DNA of 15,109 nucleotides from an uncultured Brevundimonas sp. (lineage in GTDB: Bacteria; Pseudomonadota; Alphaproteobacteria; Caulobacterales; Caulobacteraceae), in assembly GCF_943913055.1 (NCBI RefSeq), contig NZ_CALTWS010000046.1:1-15109 (forward strand). Reading direction: 5' to 3'. A program made the translations under genes and the position numbers. How positions within the stretch are numbered: position 1 is the stretch's first letter; each line of letters opens with the position of its first letter. Under the pieces are notes generated by a model, which was not told the origin of the DNA, did not search any database, and was given only the letters and a program-made list of their open reading frames with translations. Positions 6,364 to 10,798 of this stretch are shown piece after piece.

Positions 6364-7476
6364 TCATCGAATGGGCAGGGCGTAGATCAGGCCGCCCGGC
6401 CTTGCGTTCCATTGTGCGTTAAGCCCGCGCTCCAGGTCGAGCGGAGAATCGGGACCGATATTCCGGGCGAAGATTTCGCCATAGTTGCCCTGCGCCTTGA
6501 TCGCGCGCCGCGCCCAGTCGTCGGACAGGCCCAGCATGGACCCGAGTTCGCCCTCGACACCCAGCAGACGGCGAATGCGCGGGTCGGATGCCTCCTCGAC
6601 CTGGGCGTCCACGTTCTCGGACGTCACGCCCAGCTCCTCGGCCGCGATGAGCGCATTCAGGGTCCAGCGCACGACGGAGGTCCAGGCCTCGTCACCCCGC
6701 TTCACCGCCGGGCCCAGCGGTTCCTTGGAAATGACATCGGGCAGGATCATATGCTGGTCCGGACTGGCCAGCGTCGTTCGCGCCGCCGCCAGGGCAGAGA
6801 TGTCGGCGCTCAGGGCATCGCATTCCTCGCGACCATAGGCGGCGGCGGCGGCCTCGGCGCTGACCGCCTCGACTTTGCGGTACTCCAGGCCCCGCGCCCG
6901 GAACCAGTCCGCCACATTGCCCTCGGAAGTGGAGGCCCGCTGGACACAGACACGGGCGGTGTTCAATTCCTGTGCGCTGGTCAGGTTCAGGGCGCGGCGC
7001 ACCATGAAGCCCTGACCGTCGTAATAGTTGATGCCGGCGAAGCGCACGCCCTCCTGCGCTTCTCTTGACAGGGTCCAGGACGTTTCACGCCACAGGACAT
7101 CGGCCCGTTTGCTGCGCAGGGCTTCAAACCGCTGGGCGTTCGACACCGGCACGAACCGGACCGCGTTCGCATCTCCCAGGACCGCCGCCGCCAGGGCCCG
7201 ACAGAAATCGACGTCGAAACCACGCCACTGTCCGCGATTGTCCGTATAGGCGAAGCCGACCAGCCCTTCATGAACGCCACAGTTCAATCGACCCCGGGCC
7301 TTGATGGCCGCCAGAGTCGGACTGGCGAAATCGGGCGCGACGGTGCTGGTTTCGGTCACCGGTGCAGTCTCGTCGGCCTGATCTCGGTTGCCCATCAGGT
7401 CGCAGGCACCGAGGGCTAGTGCGAACGTCAGAACTGCACCGGTGACCGCTGCCTTTCCTGCCTTCGCTGATCGCAT
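6364..7476 (-). CDS. Amino-acid-binding lipoprotein, AapJ/BztA-like (periplasmic solute-binding protein)
   Basis: 370 aa. The first 25 residues are a lipoprotein signal peptide ending in the lipobox LGAC with Cys25, followed by a charged, Thr/Pro-containing linker to about residue 52. The body matches the general L-amino-acid-binding proteins of ABC systems: TLAAIKARGRLNCGVHEGLV (54-73), GQWRGFDVDFCRALAAAVLG (82-101), RFEALRSKRADVLWRETSWT (116-135), IKAQGNYGEIFARNIGP (326-342). Cys66/Cys92 and Cys177/Cys219 could form disulfides. The family's usual RNTTWT-like segment is RETSWT here. No aapQ, aapM or aapP permease or ATPase gene follows; the next gene is a secondary symporter 29 bases away. 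Start ATG 7474-7476 is preceded by GAGG; longer in-frame starts up to 7692 would run through the regulator gene and lose the signal peptide. Substrate is inferred only from family. Confidence 0.88.
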   Translation of the reverse strand: MRSAKAGKAAVTGAVLTFALALGACDLMGNRDQADETAPVTETSTVAPDFASPTLAAIKARGRLNCGVHEGLVGFAYTDNRGQWRGFDVDFCRALAAAVLGDANAVRFVPVSNAQRFEALRSKRADVLWRETSWTLSREAQEGVRFAGINYYDGQGFMVRRALNLTSAQELNTARVCVQRASTSEGNVADWFRARGLEYRKVEAVSAEAAAAAYGREECDALSADISALAAARTTLASPDQHMILPDVISKEPLGPAVKRGDEAWTSVVRWTLNALIAAEELGVTSENVDAQVEEASDPRIRRLLGVEGELGSMLGLSDDWARRAIKAQGNYGEIFARNIGPDSPLDLERGLNAQWNARPGGLIYALPIR

Positions 7477-7510
7477 CGCCGCCTCGCTGTCGTCGCTACT
7501 GTACGCCGCG

Positions 7511-7541
7511 CCTTTAGAACCGTTCGCGTCGGCGGTATCAA
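7511..7541 (-). promoter_or_regulatory. Possible promoter for the binding-protein/symporter pair
   Basis: In the 79-base gap after the regulator gene the minus strand has TTGATAC (7535-7541) and TTCTAAAGG (7511-7519), spaced like a weak -35/-10 pair, although the spacer is long for the Caulobacter consensus. The -35 lies inside an imperfect inverted repeat at 7529-7547 (GTCGG and CCGAC arms) that could be a regulator site. The evidence is motif similarity only. Confidence 0.25.
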
Positions 7542-7555
7542 CCGACAGACCGCAT

Positions 7556-8299
7556 TTAGTCTTCAGGTTCCAGCATGCTCTGACCGGGCGCGAGACCCAG
7601 TTTGTCGGTCCGGGTGCGCTGCATGAGATAGCATTCGCAGGCCGCCCCCTCGAGACGGCGACGGTTTTCGACCCGCAAGGCCCCGCGGGCATAAGAGATG
7701 GCCCCTTGACGCTTCAGTTCGGCGGCACCTGCGGACACGGTCGTGCGCTGCACGCCCAGCATCACCGACATCTCTTCCTGCGTCAGATCCAGGGCCTCGC
7801 GCCCGGTGCGGTCGCACAGGGTCAGTATCCATCGCGCCAGACGAGACGTGCTGTCGTGGATCGCATTGCAGGCGGCGTTCTGAGCCCCTTGCGACTGGTT
7901 GTCATGGGTCAGCAGCATCAGCCGCTTCAGAAGGCGTGGGCTCACCGCCACCTGTTTGCGCAGGGCGGCGGCCGACAGGGCGATCACCGTATCCCCCTCA
8001 CGCACAGCCACGCGCCAGGCACAGGGCGCTTCGGCGAGGAATGCGGCCAGACCCGAAACGCCTTCCGAACCCACGGTCGAAATCTCAACCACACGCCCGT
8101 CGCTGAAGGCCATGACGTTGGACAGTTCGGTAGCGACCGGGAAATGAACTTCGCGCACCCGCACATCCTGCTCGATCAGGACCTGGTCTTTCTCCACGAC
8201 CATGCGGCGCAGGTGAGGCTCCAGCGCGATCTGGTCGGCCTCGTCTATCGATTCCAGCAGACCGTTGCCGCTGTGCTCTGCGCTCAGTCCGGTGGCCAT
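7556..8299 (-). CDS. Crp/Fnr family transcriptional regulator
   Basis: 247 aa. The N-terminal cyclic-nucleotide-binding-like beta-roll covers about 14-125, with VGSEGVSGLAAFL at 76-88. A long dimerisation helix lies around 120-150. A Crp-type winged helix-turn-helix follows at about 155-217, with LDLTQEEMSVMLGVQRTTVS (170-189) as the DNA-reading segment and a wing ISYARGALRVENRRRLEGAA (201-220). The canonical cAMP phosphate-binding cassette (GE near the turn plus RxA) is not clear, and there is no N-terminal Fnr Cys cluster, so the signal is unknown. The C-terminal tail (CECY, 221-224) is typical of the alphaproteobacterial branch often annotated simply as Crp/Fnr. It sits 79 bases upstream of the binding-protein gene on the same strand and may control it. 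A perfect inverted repeat lies 19 bases before its start. Start ATG 8297-8299. Confidence 0.9.
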   Translation of the reverse strand: MATGLSAEHSGNGLLESIDEADQIALEPHLRRMVVEKDQVLIEQDVRVREVHFPVATELSNVMAFSDGRVVEISTVGSEGVSGLAAFLAEAPCAWRVAVREGDTVIALSAAALRKQVAVSPRLLKRLMLLTHDNQSQGAQNAACNAIHDSTSRLARWILTLCDRTGREALDLTQEEMSVMLGVQRTTVSAGAAELKRQGAISYARGALRVENRRRLEGAACECYLMQRTRTDKLGLAPGQSMLEPED

Positions 8300-8317
8300 G
8301 TCGGTTCAGGATCCCCA

Positions 8318-8337
8318 GCGTCACGGTTTCATGACGC
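8318..8337. promoter_or_regulatory. Inverted repeat upstream of the Crp/Fnr gene (possible operator)
   Basis: GCGTCA-N8-TGACGC, perfect 6-bp arms, centred about 28 bases before the regulator start codon. The two-fold symmetry suits a dimeric Crp/Fnr protein and suggests autoregulation, but the arms match neither the classic CRP nor FNR half-site, and the element could be a chance palindrome. Confidence 0.3.
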
Positions 8338-8368
8338 CTCATGCGCTACACCGGACTTGTCGGACTTT

Positions 8369-8596
8369 CTACAACTCTGTGGCGACCGCTTCTATCCGGT
8401 AGAAGACAGTACCATCCTCGCGAGCAACCGTGACGCCGAAAGAGCCACCTGCGACCAGGTCCGGTGTTCGGCCGGGCAGCAGTTCCGACAGGCTGGCAAC
8501 CGCGCTGGCGCAGGCCGCAGCGTCGTTCGGCAGGGTTTCGCCCTCGGCGTCCACGGGCGTTCTGTCTGCGGTCGTATCGAAATAGTAGCGCGGCAT
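8369..8596 (-). CDS. DUF6894 family small protein
   Basis: 75 aa. It starts MPRYYFDTTADRTPVDAEGE, the characteristic MPR-Y-F-D opening of the DUF6894 family, small proteins of unknown function common in alphaproteobacteria, often present as several copies per genome. Further family features are the acidic LPNDAAACASAV stretch (22-33) and a beta-rich end GGSFGVTVAREDGTVFYRIE (50-69). No signal peptide or membrane segment is visible, so it is probably cytoplasmic. The start is firm because the family N-terminus begins there, yet no Shine-Dalgarno precedes the ATG; instead a perfect 8-bp inverted repeat touches it. It lies 47 bases downstream of tRNA-Arg and 69 bases upstream of the regulator gene, same strand. 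No function is proposed. Confidence 0.82.
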   Translation of the reverse strand: MPRYYFDTTADRTPVDAEGETLPNDAAACASAVASLSELLPGRTPDLVAGGSFGVTVAREDGTVFYRIEAVATEL

Positions 8597-8621
8597 GGTC
8601 GCAAAAGCCGTTGTTGCGACC
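8597..8621. repeat. Perfect inverted repeat abutting the DUF6894 start codon
   Basis: Arms GGTCGCAA (8597-8604) and TTGCGACC (8614-8621) with a 9-base loop; the last paired base is next to the ATG. In the mRNA this would fold as an 8-bp hairpin in the place where the ribosome binding site should be. It could be a translational switch, a protein operator, or the 3' boundary of the tRNA-Arg transcript; there is no U-run, so an intrinsic terminator is unlikely. Confidence 0.6.
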
Positions 8622-8643
8622 GTTTGTTCCGCATTGAGTGAAA

Positions 8644-8720
8644 TGGCGCGCCCAGCAGGACTCGAACCTGCAACATCTCGCTTAGAAGGCGAGTGCTCTA
8701 TCCGGTTGAGCTATGGGCGC
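8644..8720 (-). tRNA. tRNA-Arg (anticodon UCU, reads AGA), CCA encoded
   Basis: 77 nt including CCA. Complete cloverleaf: acceptor GCGCCCA/TGGGCGC, D arm GCTC/GAGC, anticodon stem CTCGC/GCGAG around loop CTTCTAA (anticodon TCT), T arm GCAGG/CCTGC around TTCGAGT, discriminator G, then genomic CCA. AGA is a rare codon in GC-rich genomes, so this is the minor arginine tRNA. Confidence 0.97.
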
Positions 8721-8723
8721 TCT

Positions 8724-8756
8724 CGCGGCTCAAGTAGCGCAAAGCGCGGTAGCCGC
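8724..8756. repeat. Palindromic repeat, copy 1 (GCGGCT...AGCCGC)
   Basis: Plus strand starts CGCGGCTCAAGTAGCG and ends GCGGTAGCCGC. The outer 6 bp (GCGGCT/AGCCGC) pair to form a stem. It shares both ends with the copy at 9151-9193 in the same orientation, while the middle differs in length. It sits between the terminator of the complex I subunit gene and tRNA-Arg. Confidence 0.55.
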
Positions 8757-8758
8757 AA
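8731..8758 (-). promoter_or_regulatory. Candidate promoter for tRNA-Arg
   Basis: Minus strand TTGCGGC (8752-8758), 13-base spacer, GCTACTTG (8731-8738), ending 10 bases before the tRNA 5' end. It resembles the Caulobacter housekeeping consensus TTGACGS-N10-14-GCTANAWC, with mismatches in both boxes. It is embedded in the palindromic repeat at 8724-8756, and the -35 touches the preceding terminator's U-tract. Confidence 0.4.
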
Positions 8759-8791
8759 AAGAAAACGCGGCTCAAGTCTAGAAACGCCGCG
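8757..8791 (-). terminator. Intrinsic terminator of the NDUFS4-like gene
   Basis: On the minus strand CGCGGC (8791-8786) pairs with GCCGCG (8771-8766) across a 14-base loop, followed at once by TTTTCTTTT (8765-8757). It begins 25 bases after the stop codon of the complex I subunit gene. The 3' arm with its flank, CTTGAGCCGCG, is identical to the end of the neighbouring palindromic repeats. Confidence 0.75.
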
Positions 8792-8815
8792 CATCGAGTG
8801 TCAGCCGCCCTGCAA

Positions 8816-9121
8816 TCAGTGCGTCCAGGGCTGCTTGCGAAAGGTGGCGAAGTTGTCGGCATAGGCCTTGATGATGACCGGCGGCTCTTGCGGCTCGTGC
8901 AGGCGGAACGGGATCCCGTGCCGCTCGGCATAAGCGACGGCCTCTTCGGCCGTGTCGAACGTCAGCCGTACCTGGCCGTTCATGTCGTCCGAGCTGGTCC
9001 AGCCCGTGAGAGGATCGATAGTGCGCGCCGACGCCGGCTCGAACTCAAGACGCCAGCTTAGGGTCTTGGCCTTGCCGGACTGCATGGCGGTTTTGGCGGG
9101 ACGATAGATGCGGGCGAGCAT
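8816..9121 (-). CDS. NADH dehydrogenase-associated ETC complex I subunit, NDUFS4-like
   Basis: 101 aa. It matches the ETC complex I subunit family, the bacterial relatives of the mitochondrial 18-kDa accessory subunit NDUFS4 (AQDQ), which sits at the matrix arm and stabilises the NADH-oxidising module; in bacteria this family is mainly alphaproteobacterial. Visible marks are MLARIYRPAKTAMQSGKAKT (1-20), LEFEPASARTIDPLTGWTSS (25-44), FDTAEEAVAYAERHGIPFRL (55-74) and the end KAYADNFATFRKQPWTH (85-101) with the typical PWTH terminus. The start is ATG 9119-9121, where the family N-terminus begins; a longer in-frame reading back to 9427 would cross tRNA-Pro and is not credible. No other complex I gene is nearby, so it is an isolated accessory gene, flanked by two copies of a palindromic repeat and by two tRNA genes. 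Confidence 0.93.
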   Translation of the reverse strand: MLARIYRPAKTAMQSGKAKTLSWRLEFEPASARTIDPLTGWTSSDDMNGQVRLTFDTAEEAVAYAERHGIPFRLHEPQEPPVIIKAYADNFATFRKQPWTH

Positions 9122-9150
9122 GATGTCGGTCTCGTCGCTGGCGGATATCC

Positions 9151-9193
9151 GCGGCTCAAGCAGCGAGCGCCCGCGGCGCGAGCGGTAGCCGCC
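9151..9193. repeat. Palindromic repeat, copy 2 (GCGGCT...AGCCGC)
   Basis: Plus strand starts GCGGCTCAAGCAGCGAGCG and ends GAGCGGTAGCCGCC; outer arms GCGGCT/AGCCGC pair. It shares GCGGCTCAAG-Y-AGCG and GCGGTAGCCGC with copy 1, but the centre is about 10 bases longer and very GC-rich. It lies between tRNA-Pro and the complex I subunit start, 8 bases from the tRNA CCA end. It may act as tRNA 3' boundary or as an interspersed REP-like element. Confidence 0.55.
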
Positions 9194-9200
9194 AAATGAA

Positions 9201-9277
<77 letters not shown>

Positions 9278-9284
9278 GCGGCGG

Positions 9285-9313
9285 GATTTGACACACTCGG
9301 GCCTGCGCCGCAA
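9285..9313 (-). promoter_or_regulatory. Weak candidate promoter for tRNA-Pro
   Basis: Minus strand TTGCGGC (9307-9313), 14-base spacer, GTCAAATC (9285-9292). The -35 box is identical to the one proposed for tRNA-Arg. The -10 ends only 7 bases before the mature tRNA, so transcription would begin almost at its first base; readthrough from the DUF192 gene is an alternative. Confidence 0.28.
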
Positions 9314-9326
9314 CGCAGCAAATGGC

Positions 9327-9812
9327 TTATTCGGCAAAGAAGGGGTGTCGGACCCTGTCTCCAGCCTTGGCCCCGATCTCGGCCGCCCGCCCGGCCCGCA
9401 GTTCCAGCACGCCGCTGGCGGGACCATTGGAGGGGATCAGGGCATCGCTGTTGGGCGGCGCGTTCGGAGCGATAGAGACGATGACGCCTCGCGGATCGAT
9501 GTAGATGATATCCAGCGAACTGGGGGTGTTGTGCATCCAGAAGGCGCGCTCTGCGACATCCGGGAACTGGAACAGCATGCCGCGGTCGTCGGCCAGGGGC
9601 GGGCGTTCCATCAGTCCACGCTGGCGCTCGGCGTCATCGTCGGCGATCTCGACCATGAAACGGTGCTCGCCGGTCGAGGTCACGACGGTCAGCGGCTCAA
9701 GCGGGTTGCCCTGCGCGTCCTTGGGTGTTCCCGCCCCCGCGCAACCGGCCAGCAAGGTCAGGCCGACGACACCCGCGGCCAGACCGCTCAGAAATCCACG
9801 ACGATTCGACAT
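9327..9812 (-). CDS. DUF192 family lipoprotein
   Basis: 161 aa. An N-terminal lipoprotein signal (RRGFLSGLAAGVVGLTLLAG, then Cys24 in the lipobox LAGC) is followed by one DUF192 domain (about 40-158). Its marks are AERQRGLMERPPLADDRGML (61-80), AFWMHNTPSSLDIIYIDPRG (89-108) and a C-terminal LELRAGRAAEIGAKAGDRV. DUF192 proteins are small exported or secreted beta-rich proteins whose biochemical role is not established. The gene follows the double cold-shock gene by 29 bases on the same strand, an arrangement I recall as recurrent in alphaproteobacteria, so the two are probably co-transcribed. Start ATG 9810-9812, with GAGGG somewhat far upstream. tRNA-Pro begins 49 bases after the stop, with no strong intrinsic terminator between. 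Confidence 0.9.
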   Translation of the reverse strand: MSNRRGFLSGLAAGVVGLTLLAGCAGAGTPKDAQGNPLEPLTVVTSTGEHRFMVEIADDDAERQRGLMERPPLADDRGMLFQFPDVAERAFWMHNTPSSLDIIYIDPRGVIVSIAPNAPPNSDALIPSNGPASGVLELRAGRAAEIGAKAGDRVRHPFFAE

Positions 9813-9841
9813 AGACTCACACCCTCATGGGGCGGCCACCA

Positions 9842-10408
9842 TCAACCGCCCGGTCTGATTTCCGCAACCACCAGGCCCTTGGGCCCGTCGGCGAACCGCA
9901 CAGCGACCGCTTCGCCCGGCAACAGATCATCCAGGCCGCAACGCCGCAAGGTCTCGACGTGCACGAAGATATCGCCAGGTTCATTATTTCGCACCACGAA
10001 GCCATAGCCTTTGGTGCGGTTGAACCATTTGACCACGGCCGACTCCAGGCCGGCTGCATTGGCATCGTCCAGCGTCAGCGCGTTGGGATGATTGCGCAAG
10101 CCATCATAGGCTGAACGCCGCATGGGCTCAGATGAGGCTTCCGTCCGCGCCAGTTCGTGGACCTCCGTGACCTGCCAGCCCTTGGGCCGACGTATGCAGT
10201 CGCAGACGATGGCCGCCCCCTCACCCGCGGTGTCGTGGCCCTTGTCTCGCAGGCTGGTCACGTGCAGCAGGACGTCACGATCGTCCGTCAAGCTCGGGTC
10301 ATCGGGCACGATGAAACCGTACCCCTTGCCCGGATCGAACCACTTCACATGACCGGTGACGCGAACAACCGCCCCCGTAACCGTCTCAACGCCCGCGTAG
10401 TCAGACAC
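9842..10408 (-). CDS. Double cold-shock-domain protein
   Basis: 188 aa. Two cold-shock domains: the first at about 16-85 with VKWFDPGKGYGFI (21-33, RNP1) and DVLLHVTSL (45-53, RNP2), the second at about 124-186 with VVKWFNRTKGYGFVV (125-139) and DIFVHVETLRR (146-156), joined by a roughly 40-residue linker. Such proteins bind single-stranded nucleic acid and act as RNA chaperones; tandem forms occur in Caulobacterales (CspC/CspD of Caulobacter). I chose GTG 10406-10408, because GGAGG at 10416-10420 is 7 bases upstream. Another GTG two codons earlier (10412-10414) almost touches the GGAGG and is less likely. The leader is long and contains a hairpin. The next gene is the DUF192 lipoprotein. Confidence 0.92.
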   Translation of the reverse strand: MSDYAGVETVTGAVVRVTGHVKWFDPGKGYGFIVPDDPSLTDDRDVLLHVTSLRDKGHDTAGEGAAIVCDCIRRPKGWQVTEVHELARTEASSEPMRRSAYDGLRNHPNALTLDDANAAGLESAVVKWFNRTKGYGFVVRNNEPGDIFVHVETLRRCGLDDLLPGEAVAVRFADGPKGLVVAEIRPGG

Positions 10409-10415
10409 AGCCACC

Positions 10416-10420
10416 CCTCC
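10416..10420 (-). promoter_or_regulatory. Shine-Dalgarno choosing between two GTG starts of the cold-shock gene
   Basis: Minus strand GGAGG, 7 bases before GTG 10408 but only 1 base before GTG 10414, which favours the downstream start. Confidence 0.6.
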
Positions 10421-10463
10421 GCCCGCTTAACCTTACGGACGAATTCCGTTTAACACGGTTCTG

Positions 10464-10494
10464 TGAACGCTGGAAAAGAGAAAAAACGCGTTCA
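10464..10494. promoter_or_regulatory. Inverted repeat with pyrimidine-rich loop in the cold-shock gene leader
   Basis: Plus-strand arms TGAACGC (10464-10470) and GCGTTCA (10488-10494), 17-base loop. In the minus-strand transcript the loop is almost all U and C. It lies about 55 bases before the cold-shock start codon, followed by a near-palindrome CCGTGTTAAACGG at 10446-10458. The rest of the gap to tRNA-Glu (10495-10662) holds no gene I can support, only a tandem GAGATTT pair at 10627-10640 and the 12-base palindrome-like ATTTCAGGAAAT just after it. Confidence 0.35.
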
Positions 10495-10662
10495 GGGGCT
10501 ACGACGGGCGTATTTGTTGCCTTTGGACACGCTGCCGAAGCTTCACGACGCACGGGTGTTCCATCGTAACAGCAAGCATCCGCGCAACCGCGTCGCGCAC
10601 GATCTCTATTCGACCGGGCCGGCTCTGAGATTTGAGATTTCAGGAAATGGAATGCCCCGCGC

Positions 10663-10737
10663 TGGCAGTCCCTAGGGGAGTCGAACCCCTCTCTTCAGGT
10701 TGAAAACCTGACGTCCTAACCGATAGACGAAGGGACC
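10663..10737 (-). tRNA. tRNA-Glu (anticodon UUC, reads GAA), CCA encoded
   Basis: 75 nt. Acceptor GGTCCCT/AGGGACT (first pair G-U), D arm GTCT/GGAC, anticodon stem TCAGG/CCTGA with loop TTTTCAA (anticodon TTC), T arm AGGGG/CCCCT around TTCGACT, discriminator G, then genomic CCA. Confidence 0.97.
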
Positions 10738-10755
10738 GCTGCGCGGGGAAGCGGC

Positions 10756-10784
10756 GATATAGCCGCCGATTTTCGGGGATGCAA
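10756..10784 (-). promoter_or_regulatory. Promoter of tRNA-Glu, Caulobacter housekeeping type
   Basis: Minus strand TTGCATC (10778-10784), 14-base spacer, GCTATATC (10756-10763). The -10 box fits GCTANAWC exactly and the spacer fits N10-14. It ends 18 bases before the mature tRNA, leaving a short leader of about ten bases. The whole element fits between the recJ stop and the tRNA. Confidence 0.65.
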
Positions 10785-10798
10785 GCGCCGATAAGCGA

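Noticed and set aside
6364..7692. Longer reading of the binding-protein gene starting at 7692.
   Set aside because: It would overlap 137 bases of the regulator gene and place the signal peptide internally; ATG 7476 with GAGG is better.
9301..9326. CTGCG/CGCAG hairpin after the DUF192 stop as a terminator.
   Set aside because: Short stem and no U-tract; it also overlaps the possible tRNA-Pro -35.
10427..10453. Two TTAA tetramers in the cold-shock leader as a possible CtrA box.
   Set aside because: They are 19 bases apart, not the 7 required for TTAA-N7-TTAA.
10463..10675. A 70-codon plus-strand frame in the gap between the cold-shock gene and tRNA-Glu.
   Set aside because: GTG start without a ribosome binding site, no recognisable family, and the 3' end runs into tRNA-Glu.
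10744..10773. GCGGC/GCCGC stem after recJ as an intrinsic terminator.
   Set aside because: Only 5 bp, no U-run, and it overlaps the much better tRNA-Glu -10 box.
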